From the NCBI RefSeq assembly GCF_025567195.1, contig NZ_JAOQJF010000048.1:1-17330 (forward strand): a stretch of DNA of 17,330 bases, read 5' to 3'. Positions 6,920-14,397 of this stretch are shown here, in pieces; the stretch's first letter is position 1; every line of letters starts with the position of its first letter. The notes beneath the pieces are model-generated. The model was not told the origin of the DNA and searched no databases. It saw nothing but the letters and a program-made list of their open reading frames with translations. The translations under genes and the position numbers were made by a program. The stretch is from Alitiscatomonas aceti. Lineage in GTDB: Bacteria; Bacillota; Clostridia; Lachnospirales; Lachnospiraceae.

Positions 6920-8074
6920 TTAAAGCTCCCCGGCCTCCCTGGTCCGTCCCCCGGACACATAGACCCTGGGCAGGCGTTTTCCCATGAGGCATGGGATCTC
7001 ATAATGGAACCGGCCGCTTAAGTCCGCCAGCTCTTCCATGGTGATCTCCTCTGTTCCGTCCCGGCCCAAAAGAGTCACCTCATCTCCCTCCCTGGCCTCC
7101 GGGATCCCGGTCACATCGATCATCAGCTGGTCCATACAGATCCGGCCCAGGATCCTGGCCCGCGTCCCATGGACCAGCAGCTCCCCTTTATTGGAAAGGC
7201 TCCTGGGATAGCCGTCTCCGTAGCCGATGCTGACAGTGGCCAGACGCATGGGACGGTCCGCCACAAAGGTCCCTCCGTAGCTCACAGCCGCTCCCGGTCC
7301 GATCTCCTTTATATAGGTAATAAAGCTTTTCAGCTCCATGGCCGGTTCCAGAAAAAGAGCCTCCCTCTGTACCTGGTCCGACGGATACAGGCCGTACAGG
7401 ATGATCCCGGCCCGGACCGCCGTTCCATGGCTCTCCTTCAGATCCATGATCCCGGCGCTGTTGGCACAGTGAAGGATGGGAATGGAAACTCCCGCTTCCT
7501 TTACCATCTGGGAAAAATCCAGGAACGCCTGGATCTGCTCCCGGGCAGAGGTCTTATCCGCCTCGTCAGCCCTGGCAAAATGGGTGAACATGCCCTCTGT
7601 CACGATCCCTGGAAGTCCGGCGATCTCCTTCACCACCTGGGCCTGTTCCCGGCCGGGCCTCAGACCGATCCGGTTCATCCCGGTGTCCACCGCAATGTGG
7701 ACCCTGGCCGTCATCCCCAGGGACACCGCCGTTTCCGAAAGCCGTTCTGCCCGCGTAAGATCGAACACTGCCGTCCGGATCTCCTGCTCCACCATGCTCC
7801 CATACTGGCACTCCGGCACCGGGCCCAGCACCAGCACCGGCTTTTTTATCCCATTTCCTCTAAGCTCCAGTGCCTCCTCCGCCGTGGCCACCGCATAGCC
7901 TGCGGCGTCCTCTTCAATGGCTTTCGCGGTCTGGACCGCCCCATGGCCGTAGCCGTCGGCCTTTACCACGCCGATGATCTTCGTTCCCTCCGGCAGCACG
8001 CTCCGGATCGCCTTCATATTCTTCCGGATCCGGTCCAGATCCACCTTCACATACGCTCTTTTATACATTTCCAT
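6920..8074 (-). CDS. alr: Alanine racemase
   Basis: The 384-residue PLP enzyme interconverts L- and D-alanine for peptidoglycan synthesis in the cytosol. Seen: the PLP lysine Lys38 in VVKADGYGHGA, the second catalytic residue Tyr266 in VSYGGTF, HIAVDTGMNRIG, IGYGDGYPR and ILGRICMDQLMIDVT. I choose the ATG at 8074 because GGAGAGG lies six bases upstream and the product then begins MEMYKRAYVKVDLD, the normal start of the fold; the frame is open further upstream but that extension lies inside nnr. The start overlaps the nnr stop codon by 14 bp, so translation is coupled. It is the fourth gene of the rex operon. Confidence 0.95.
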   Translation of the reverse strand: MEMYKRAYVKVDLDRIRKNMKAIRSVLPEGTKIIGVVKADGYGHGAVQTAKAIEEDAAGYAVATAEEALELRGNGIKKPVLVLGPVPECQYGSMVEQEIRTAVFDLTRAERLSETAVSLGMTARVHIAVDTGMNRIGLRPGREQAQVVKEIAGLPGIVTEGMFTHFARADEADKTSAREQIQAFLDFSQMVKEAGVSIPILHCANSAGIMDLKESHGTAVRAGIILYGLYPSDQVQREALFLEPAMELKSFITYIKEIGPGAAVSYGGTFVADRPMRLATVSIGYGDGYPRSLSNKGELLVHGTRARILGRICMDQLMIDVTGIPEAREGDEVTLLGRDGTEEITMEELADLSGRFHYEIPCLMGKRLPRVYVSGGRTREAGEL

Positions 8075-9656
8075 TGACCACCTCTCCGATACAGCCTGCC
8101 AGCTCTCCGGCCAGGACCGAGTGAACGCCGTATTTTTTCTCAGCCGCTTCTCCTGCCAGCCCATGGACATAAACGCCCAGGGACGCCGCCTCGCAGTCGT
8201 CCATTCCCATGGCTAAAAGTCCCGCAATGACCCCTGTCAGCACATCCCCGGATCCTCCCTTGGCCATGGCCGGAGAGCCGCTTAAGTTTATAAACAGCTT
8301 TCCGTCCTTTCTGGCCGTCACCGTGGCCGCATCCTTCAAAACGCAGGTGACGCCGTACTGGTCCGAAAACTCCCTGGCCGCTGCCAGGGGATCCTCCTTG
8401 ATCTCCTCCACCGGCTTTTCCGTCAGCCGGGAAAATTCCAGCACATGGGGCGTCAGAATGATATTTTCTGTAAAATACCCCTTCAGATACGGATATCTGG
8501 CAGCCAGGTTCACCGCGTCGGCGTCCATGACGATGGGCACATAGGCGTCGCTTAAGACTGCCTCCACCAGTGTCCTGGCATACTCCTCCTGGCCCAGTCC
8601 GGGGCCCAGGACGATGGCGTCGGCCCAGCCCGTCTGGGAACGGATATACTCCTTAAATTCCCCTGGCTCCTCGCTGGCCCACTGGGGATCAAAGGAGGAC
8701 AGCACCGCCTCCGGCAGCCGCTCCTGGATCACACTGCGGTTTTCCTCCACCGTCATGATCTTCACCAGCCCAGCTCCGGTCCGGTACGCCGCCAGGGCAG
8801 AAAAATACGCGGCTCCCGCCATGTTTTTTGCTCCGGCGATCACCAGGATCTTTCCATAGGTCCCCTTGTGGGAATCCGCCCGCCGCCTGGGGATCTCCAT
8901 AAGATCCTCCGGTCCGTGGGCATGGACGTGCTCTCCGGCCTGCTCCGGATCCTCAGGCACAAAGCCCACGTCCTCCACAAAAAGCCGTCCGCAGTATTCC
9001 CGGCCCGGAAACAGGGCCTGGCCCACCTTCCTCATGCCAAAGGTCACAGTCACATCCGCCTTTACGGCGCAGCCCATGACAGCCCCTGTGTCCGAGCTGA
9101 TGCCCGACGGCATATCCACCGCCGCCACCGGGACCAGCTCCCGCTGCCGTTTTTCCTCCATGAGGCCGATGAGCTCCTTATAAACGCCCTCCACCGGCCT
9201 TGAAAGCCCGATGCCAAACACTGCGTCAATGATCAGATCGCAGGCCTCTGGAAGCAGATCGCCCAGGGTAAGGATGGGGATCCCCAGCTTTTCCGCCACC
9301 GAAAGCTGGACCTCCAGCTCCCGGCTCCGCTTTCCCTCCTGGGACGGAAGGAGGATGACAGAGGAAAAGCCCTGGAGCGTCAGCATCCTGGCCGCCGCCG
9401 CGCCGTCGGCCCCGTTGTTTCCAAACCCGCAGACTGCCCAGACCGTCTTCCGTTTCCTTTCCTTTAAAAGCCGCTCCCTTCCCGGACCGTATTCCAGGGC
9501 CTCATTCCCCGAAAGCCCCGGCTCCAGAAGCTCTCCGGCCCGTTTTACCACCTCCAGGGCCGCCCGCTCCATCAGTACCAGAGATGGGATCCCGTATTCC
9601 TCGATGCTTCTTTTATCCACCGCCTTCATCTCTGCGGCATTCAGCAGATCCTTCAT
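8061..9656 (-). CDS. nnr: Bifunctional NAD(P)HX epimerase/dehydratase
   Basis: This 531-residue two-domain repair enzyme covers the usual length of NnrE-NnrD fusions. The N-terminal YjeF_N epimerase domain (about 1-235) has CGFGNNGADG at 76-85 (the third glycine of the usual NNGGDG is Ala), DAVFGIGLSRPVEG and AVDMPSGISSDTG. The C-terminal ADP/ATP-dependent dehydratase domain (about 260-531) has SHKGTYGKILVIAGA, VLGPGLG, LTPHVLEFSRL and GGSGD with the catalytic Asp471. It repairs damaged hydrated NADH and NADPH. The ATG at 9656 follows AAGGAGAG and lies 4 nt past the acpS stop. Being in an operon headed by the NADH sensor Rex makes functional sense. Confidence 0.95.
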   Translation of the reverse strand: MKDLLNAAEMKAVDKRSIEEYGIPSLVLMERAALEVVKRAGELLEPGLSGNEALEYGPGRERLLKERKRKTVWAVCGFGNNGADGAAAARMLTLQGFSSVILLPSQEGKRSRELEVQLSVAEKLGIPILTLGDLLPEACDLIIDAVFGIGLSRPVEGVYKELIGLMEEKRQRELVPVAAVDMPSGISSDTGAVMGCAVKADVTVTFGMRKVGQALFPGREYCGRLFVEDVGFVPEDPEQAGEHVHAHGPEDLMEIPRRRADSHKGTYGKILVIAGAKNMAGAAYFSALAAYRTGAGLVKIMTVEENRSVIQERLPEAVLSSFDPQWASEEPGEFKEYIRSQTGWADAIVLGPGLGQEEYARTLVEAVLSDAYVPIVMDADAVNLAARYPYLKGYFTENIILTPHVLEFSRLTEKPVEEIKEDPLAAAREFSDQYGVTCVLKDAATVTARKDGKLFINLSGSPAMAKGGSGDVLTGVIAGLLAMGMDDCEAASLGVYVHGLAGEAAEKKYGVHSVLAGELAGCIGEVVNGNV

Positions 9657-9660
9657 TCCG

Positions 9661-10023
9661 TCACTCTCCTTCCCCCACGGCAAAGGCCATGGCGTACTCC
9701 CTTGTATTGGAAATGGATACCTCCAGCCGGAGGATCCCCTTTTCTTCTGCTGTCTTTCTGGCCCTGCCATACAGGTTCACATAGGGCTTTCCAAGCTCAT
9801 CCCGGAGGACCTCGATGTCCCCTGGCATAAAGTCCCGGAAGCCCGTCCCGAAGACCTTGGCCACAGCCTCCTTCACAGCAAAATCGCCGGCAAGGACAGA
9901 GGCTTTCCCCCCTGCCTGCCGGCGCTCCCTTTCTGTATACACACGCGATAAAAAAGCCTCTTTTTCACAGGCTTTTTTCATCCGCTCAATTTCCACTAAA
10001 TCACAGCCCGTTCCAAGGATCAT
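9661..10023 (-). CDS. acpS: Holo-[acyl-carrier-protein] synthase
   Basis: The 120-residue phosphopantetheinyl transferase moves 4'-phosphopantetheine from CoA to the serine of acyl carrier protein, as required for fatty acid synthesis. Seen: GTGCDLVEIERM with the Mg2+ ligand Asp8, the KEA motif (Lys51, Glu52) in GDFAVKEAVAKVFGTG, and the C-terminal VSISNTREYAMAFAV, where Asn106 stands in place of the usual His. The start is the ATG at 10023, which overlaps the rex stop codon in an ATGA arrangement, so translation is probably coupled. Confidence 0.93.
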   Translation of the reverse strand: MILGTGCDLVEIERMKKACEKEAFLSRVYTERERRQAGGKASVLAGDFAVKEAVAKVFGTGFRDFMPGDIEVLRDELGKPYVNLYGRARKTAEEKGILRLEVSISNTREYAMAFAVGEGE

Positions 10024-10688
10024 ACTGTTTTTTCCCGTTCCTTCCGCTCCCGCTCGTCCTGCATACTGCATACCCGGTAGGAAAGACGCATCAGACTCTC
10101 TGAAAGATGAACGTTTTCCACCACCACATCGTCGGGCACGTTGAGGTCCGTATGGGCAAAATTCCAGATGGCCTTGATCCCTGCCCGGACCAGACGGTCT
10201 GCGATCTCCGGCGCTTTGGACTTGGGGATCGTAAGGGCCGCGATCTGCACCTCGTTGTCCACAATGAACTGCTCCAGATTGTCAATGCTGCGGATCTCCA
10301 CTCCGCGCACCACCAGGCCGATGAGCCGCGGGTTGATGTCGAACATTCCCTTGATCATGAAGCCGCGTTTTTCAAAGTTGGTATAATTGGCAATGGCCTG
10401 GCCCAGGTTTCCGGCTCCGATGATGATCAGGTTATGCTGCCGGTCGATGCCTAAGATCCTGGCGATCTCCGTATAAAGATACTTTACATTATATCCATAT
10501 CCCTGCTGCCCGAAGCCGCCGAAGTTATTGAGATCCTGGCGGATCTGGGAGGCGGTGACCTTCATCCTGGCGCTCAGCTCGTTGGACGAGATCCTCTCGA
10601 TCCCCTCCTCCATCAGCTCGCCCAGATAGCGGTAATACCGGGGCAGCCTGGAAATTACTGCCTTTGAAATCTGTCTCTCTTCTGTCAT
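10020..10688 (-). CDS. rex: Redox-sensing transcriptional repressor Rex
   Basis: The 222-residue protein is normal Rex length. The winged-helix DNA-binding domain spans about 1-80 (AVISRLPRYYRYL, SSNELSARMKVTASQIRQDLNNFGGFGQQGYGY), followed by a Rossmann domain with GAGNLG at 91-96 that binds NADH/NAD+. High NADH releases Rex from DNA, which derepresses fermentative genes. It heads the leftward operon rex-acpS-nnr-alr-mazF. The promoter at 10769-10796 overlaps a Rex-operator-like sequence, so autoregulation is likely. An AAGGTG Shine-Dalgarno lies about nine bases before the ATG. Confidence 0.96.
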   Translation of the reverse strand: MTEERQISKAVISRLPRYYRYLGELMEEGIERISSNELSARMKVTASQIRQDLNNFGGFGQQGYGYNVKYLYTEIARILGIDRQHNLIIIGAGNLGQAIANYTNFEKRGFMIKGMFDINPRLIGLVVRGVEIRSIDNLEQFIVDNEVQIAALTIPKSKAPEIADRLVRAGIKAIWNFAHTDLNVPDDVVVENVHLSESLMRLSYRVCSMQDERERKEREKTV

Positions 10689-10760
10689 GTTGTGTCTTCA
10701 CCTTCCTGTGTAACGATCAAATAGCACCTTCGCACAGGGGCAGCACGCCCCGGTACGCCG

Positions 10761-10778
10761 ATGTTAACATTATAGCAT
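10761..10778. promoter_or_regulatory. Candidate Rex operator
   Basis: ATGTTAACATTATAGCAT was compared with the clostridial Rex consensus TTGTTAAnnnnTTAACAA. The left half matches at 6 of 7 positions and the right half at 4 of 7. It covers the -10 box of the rex promoter, the place expected for autorepression. The right half is weak, so this is a candidate only. Confidence 0.4.
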
Positions 10779-10796
10779 ATCTATGCATTTTGTCAA
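10769..10796 (-). promoter_or_regulatory. Promoter of the rex operon
   Basis: Minus-strand TTGACA (10796-10791), a 16-bp spacer, and TATAAT (10774-10769), both perfect consensus hexamers. A second TTGACA lies just upstream within CACTTGACAAGG. The 80-nt leader up to rex holds no obvious terminator. Confidence 0.8.
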
Positions 10797-10881
10797 ATCC
10801 TTGTCAAGTGGATCGGGAGGAAATTACGCTTACCTTAGTGTGTAGGATTACAATACATGTGCCGCAACGGAATATTTAAAG
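10797..10881. other. Intergenic stretch between the rex promoter and the IS region
   Basis: With the rex promoter and leader and the hairpin that follows, this makes up a gene-free interval of about 360 bp between rex and the first transposase remnant. I see no gene, tRNA or strong hairpin in these 85 bases. The composition changes from GC-rich to AT-rich here, marking the edge of the accessory region. Confidence 0.5.
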
Positions 10882-10950
10882 AGCAGAGATACTTCCTTTG
10901 TGTTATATTTTAGTCATCACAACAAAAATCACATAAAGGAGTTCTCTGCT
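10882..10950 (+). promoter_or_regulatory. Long imperfect hairpin that pairs with a Shine-Dalgarno sequence
   Basis: AGCAGAGA (10882-10889) and TCTCTGCT (10943-10950) are complementary. Inside them TCCTTT pairs with the AAAGGA of a strong Shine-Dalgarno sequence (10935-10941), and GTG with CAC. An ATG follows directly at 10951 and opens a frame beginning MVRACMKIKKYTKR that runs out of frame into the transposase. In RNA this hairpin would hide the ribosome binding site, as reported for IS200-type leaders. Whether it belongs to the IS or to an interrupted older gene is not clear. Confidence 0.45.
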
Positions 10951-11044
10951 ATGGTTAGAGCGTGTATGAAAATTAAAAAGTATACAAAACGTTTATTTAC
11001 GTCCTCTTTTTCATGGCAGAATAAAGAAAAAGGGGGCTGGTATT

Positions 11045-11395
11045 ATGTTAAGACGTTACGAACTGACAGATCAGGAATGGAAACAGATCGCACCCTTACT
11101 TCCTCTGGAAAAGACCGGAAAACCCAGACGTCCCCCAAAGGATAACCGCTCCATGCTTAACGGAATGGTCTGGATCACACGCAGCGGCGCTCCCTGGCAT
11201 GACCTTCCAAAACGTTATGGACCTTGGAATTCGGTATACAGCCGCTTCCGTAAATGGATTGATGACGGGATTTTTGCCATACCGGTACTGGAGCATATAA
11301 ATATAGAAGGGAGCAGTGTGCTTGCAGATCGTGGATATGACAGCCATCAGCTTGAGTATTCCGGACGATTCTGGTTCATCCGCAATTATCCGTAA
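11045..11395 (+). pseudogene. IS5-family transposase with internal deletion
   Basis: The reading frame of 116 codons joins two pieces. Residues 1-77 (LTDQEWKQIAPLLP, MLNGMVWITRSGAPWHDLPKRYGPW) are the N-terminal DUF4096-type domain of IS5-family transposases. Residues from about 78 (IPVLEHINIEGSSVLADRGYDS) belong to the region around the second catalytic Asp, more than a hundred residues further on in intact members. The first Asp and the C-terminal catalytic Glu are missing, so it cannot be active. It has its own Shine-Dalgarno (AGGGGG). The last dozen residues look out of frame. It is a remnant and the first of several IS relics here. Confidence 0.85.
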
Positions 11396-11399
11396 ATGG

Positions 11400-12918
11400 G
11401 ATTGGAACACAAGTGCTAAAATGATAAAATTATCTTAGGAATTTTGTCATTATGGAAGGAATTGAAACAGATGAAAGATACTCTTGAATTACAAAAATTT
11501 TACCCTGAAGAAATAGGCATCACAGAAGTAACTCAAAACGAAAAAGAAATTTATATCCATGTTTCTGTACAATCAAAAAATTGTACATGTCCCAAGTGCG
11601 GGGTGCTTTCAGAACATAAACATGGTACTTATAAAAGAAAACTTCAAGATCTTCCGATTTTGGGTAGAACCACGTATTTAATTGTAAATGCTTCCGAGTA
11701 TCAGTGCGACGATTCTTCCTGTGATGTTACAACCTTTGTTGAGAATGTAGATGGTTTTTTGAATTATTACAGCCGTATGACAGAGCGTTGTGAAGATTTT
11801 ATATGCACTTTGGCATTGGAAACAAACTGTGAAGGTAGTGCTCGTATCTGCCGTTCTATGAATCTGAAAACCAGTGGTGATAGCATTATCCGATTGTTAA
11901 CGAAACGATATGCAGCACAACCGGAAGTTCCATGTGGAAGTATTATTGGAGTGGACGATTTTGCATTTAAGAAACGGCATACTTATGGGACAATTATTGT
12001 AGATGAGGCAACACATAAACCAGTGGCAATTTTAGATGGGCGTGATGGTAAAACACTAAAAGAATGGTTAAGTAAAAATAAACATATAAAAGCGGTGACA
12101 CGAGATCGGGCAAGTGCTTATTCAGCAGCCATAAAGGAAATATTGCCCGAGGCTATGCAGATTGCTGACAGATTTCATCTTCATCAAAATTTATTAGAGG
12201 CCATAAGAAATACTATAAGTTCTGTATTGCCCGTTGATATCAGAATTCCATCTGATTCTAACAGCATTGCAGAACCATCAGTTGAAAACGATGGTAAAAA
12301 AAAAGCCATACAGTGTGGATAACCTTAACGAATATAATCAAAAAAGGGTACAACTGTACACTGCGATAAAGGAATATAATTCTGCCGGATACAGTAAACG
12401 CCAAATTTCTAAAGTATTACATTGCAGCAGAAATACAGTAACAAAATATCTCAATGGAGAATATGAAGCACTTTGTAAAAAAGATTTTCATAGCAGAATG
12501 GATCAGTTTTATGATTATATTGTCAAAGCTTTAACTTCTGGCATCAGTCGAAAAGATGTATATCGCAATGTTATTGAAAAAGGATATAAAGGCGGTCAAT
12601 CTGCAGCATATGACTATATGAATAAAATCATAGAGCGATTCCAAATTGATGTTGCAATTTACAAAAGTTCTTCACCTGAAGCACTTCAAAACAAAAAGGC
12701 TTTACAAAAATATGACCACCTTTCACGAAACGGTATATTCCGTTATCTTTGGATGGGAATGGAACTTAGCAAAAACCATAAGGCATATATTTTACAGAAA
12801 TATCCCCAACTTAGAGAGTTGATGCATTGTGTTCGAGAATTCCGTGAAATATACAAAAAGAAAAGTATGCCTCTATTGCATTTGTTTATCGAACGGTACA
12901 AAAACTCTGATTTAAAAG
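11400..12918 (+). mobile_element. Remnant of an ISL3-family insertion sequence
   Basis: The element is defined by its transposase (11471-12918), which is frameshifted and lacks its C-terminus. The left boundary is approximate because no terminal inverted repeat could be recognised between the IS5 relic and the transposase. The right end is cut where the IS66-type end begins near 12918, so neither the 3' part of the transposase gene nor the right inverted repeat is in the window. Confidence 0.6.
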
Positions 12919-12947
12919 GTAATCGCTTAAAATTCAGCCATAGTTAA
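11471..12947 (+). pseudogene. ISL3-family transposase, frameshifted and truncated
   Basis: Frame 1 (11471-12322) encodes an N-terminal zinc finger (CTCPKCGVLSEHKHG ... CDDSSCD), the first DDE residue in SIIGVDDFAFKKRHTYG and the second in AVTRDRASAYSAA, then DRFHLHQNLLEA. Just after an A9 tract (12296-12304) it hits TAA. The next frame continues the same protein to 12947 with an HTH-like segment (YSKRQISKVLHCSRNTVTKYLNGEYE) and LHLFIERYKNSDLK. A one-base loss in the A-tract restores the frame. After 12918 the sequence belongs to an IS66-type end, so the C-terminal catalytic Glu is lost. The ATG at 11471 follows GGAAGGA. Frame 1 is also open from a TTG at 11444. The frame break may be a mutation or a slippage site, but the truncation makes it inactive in any case. 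Confidence 0.87.
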
Positions 12948-13988
12948 AAAATTACCCGACTGCTTTTCAGTAGCCGGTGTACCTTGACAATTCACATCCG
13001 ATTGATTTGTGTCGTTTACACGGCATTGGATTTCAGTTTTAACATTTTCATTCCACGGAGCCAGGAGTTCTAATTCCTCATCACTCATCCTATCCGATGG
13101 CATTTTTTCAAGAAGATAGGTAAGATAGTGATAGACATTTACTCCATTCGCTTTTGCCATTTCTACCATTGAGTATACAATGGCACTGGCCTGGGCTCCG
13201 TTAGGAGTATCACAGAAGAGCCAGTTCTTGCGGCCAACGGTAAATGGACGGATTGCATTTTCACTGAGATTATTGGAAAAGCTGCACCGTCCGTCTTCCA
13301 GATAGGTGATAAGACAGGAACGGCTTTTCAGTTCCCGGTGCAGTCGGTTAATCGACCGAATCCTGTCCTCATTCAACTGGTCACGGAACATGGACAACCG
13401 CCTCAGATCTGCGTAAAGCTGCTCTGGAAGATATGGCATCCCAAAATTTCCATCTTTTACCAGATTCGCAATCAGCTTAGGATCTTTTTTATCATCCTTC
13501 AGTTGGCTGTTATCCTCAAGTTCCTTTGTCTGCTTTACGGCATACGGATTTACCTGAACCACACTGATCCCATTTGAGATCATCCAGGTTGCAAGGCAAA
13601 ACCAGTAATGGCTGGTCGGCTCCAGACCGAGAACGATCTGACTTTTATTGTTTTCAGCCGCTATCTTTACTGCCCATTCCTTCGCCTTGTTGAATCCATC
13701 TGCATGATTGCCGAATGAAAAAGCGGACTTACTAAGTTCTCTGCCTCTGGTATCAATTGCTCTCAGATAGTGTGTTTCACTGCCTACATCGCATCCTAAA
13801 ATAAGCACATCATCACAGATAAAACTGATTTTTGCGTTCTTATCAAACTTACCTTTGGTTTCCAACTCATGCCAGGTTGAAGCTTTTAGATTTTCTCTAA
13901 TCACCTCGATTTTCTTCAAAAGCTCCTGCTGCTCGAAAATATTTACATTTGATACTTGATTTTTCTTCTTTGTGCCCTTAAGATTCAT
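12927..13988 (-). pseudogene. Chimeric transposase: IS110 N-terminal half fused to IS66 C-terminal part
   Basis: One open frame of 353 codons. Residues 1-221 are an IS110-family DEDD transposase: Asp67 in LILGCDVGSETHY, Glu123 in GLEPTSHYW, and Asp166/Asp169 in LKDDKKDPKLIA, followed by the coiled-coil-like DQLNEDRIRSINRLHRELK. From about residue 225 (coordinate about 13,320) the protein is the end of an IS66-family transposase: YLEDGRCSFSNNLSENAIRPF with the catalytic Glu243, VGRKNWLFCDTPNGA, and DEELELLAPWNE. The IS110 serine-bearing Transposase_20 domain and the first two IS66 DDE residues are both absent. The junction is in frame with no stop. About 28 junk-like residues extend to the stop. 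It is probably a recombination relic, but it could be translated. Confidence 0.85.
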
Positions 13989-13991
13989 GTT

Positions 13992-14063
13992 AGATACCTC
14001 TTGTATTTTTTGAATTTTACTAACGGTCGGGTCAGTAATAATCCAAATTTACTTGAGGTATCT
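13992..14063 (-). ncRNA. Structured leader upstream of the IS110 half (possible bridge-RNA remnant)
   Basis: Two nested structures lie upstream of the IS110 start codon. The outer one is a perfect 9-bp inverted repeat, AGATACCTC (13992-14000) with GAGGTATCT (14055-14063). The inner one is a hairpin, TTACTAAC - GGTCGG - GTCAGTAA (14017-14038), with one G-T pair. IS110-family elements carry a structured bridge RNA in the non-coding end upstream of the transposase. This space is shorter than known bridge RNAs, so it would be a remnant or a compact form. No such RNA is proven. Confidence 0.3.
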
Positions 14064-14083
14064 TTTTGTGTCAATCTCTTGGC

Positions 14084-14386
14084 CTATTTAAAGTATACAG
14101 GAAGCTTTCTGTGCTTATATGGCTCTTTACCAAATACTTCTACCTTTCCGCCAGTGGGAGCTAAAATTCCCGTCATCATTTTAATGGTCGTAGATTTGCC
14201 GGCACCGTTAGGCCCAATGAAGCCGACGATTTCTCCACGTTTAATTTCGAAGGAAATGTCATCTACTGCCGCGATTTCTTTATAGCGGTTCGAGAAAAAA
14301 TGTGTGAGAAAGCCGCCGCTGTTTTCCATTATTCTGTAAGTTCTTTTTAAATGCTCCGCTTTTATGATTACCTGGTTCTCCTTCAT
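14084..14386 (-). pseudogene. ABC-transporter ATPase, truncated by IS110-type insertion
   Basis: The ATG at 14386 follows AAAGGGGG. The remaining reading frame of 100 residues has the N-terminal part of an ABC-2-type export ATPase: IKAEHLKRTYRIMENSGGF, AAVDDISFEIKRGEIVGFIGPNGAGKSTTIKMMTG with a complete Walker A, and LAPTGGKVEVFGKEPYKHRK. The protein then runs into foreign sequence (LPVYFK, stop). The Q-loop, the signature motif and Walker B are all missing, so it cannot hydrolyse ATP. It is the last gene of an operon with two permease genes upstream. Confidence 0.88.
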
Positions 14387-14397
14387 AGGATCCCCCT

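Larger units (their letters stand above)
12919..14105 (-). mobile_element. IS110/IS66 hybrid insertion remnant
   Basis: The right-hand coordinates hold the 5' part and upstream region of an IS110-family element, and the left-hand coordinates hold the 3' part and terminus of an IS66-family element. The end read as GTAATCGCTT at 12919 resembles the GTAAGCGC-type terminus of IS66 elements. The ISL3 transposase stops at this point and an ABC ATPase gene stops at the other (about 14,105), so the block sits between two broken genes. Boundaries are good to within about 20 bp. Confidence 0.6.

Noticed and set aside
7169..8077. A 302-codon open frame on the plus strand
   Set aside because: It lies wholly antisense to alr, is rich in His/Arg/Pro as expected from the reverse of GC-rich codons, has no ribosome binding site and no family resemblance.
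9211..9951. A 246-codon open frame on the plus strand
   Set aside because: It is antisense to nnr and acpS with Ser/Arg-rich composition. It is a shadow of two clearly real genes.
10955..10964. TTAGAGCGTG shared by the IS5 relic edge and 16369-16378, as a possible common IS end
   Set aside because: A 10-base match is expected many times by chance in 17 kb, and the flanks do not agree.
10900..11145. An 81-codon plus-strand frame through the IS5 relic start
   Set aside because: Its 3' part is only the out-of-frame reading of the transposase gene. The 5' part has a ribosome binding site but no recognisable domain.
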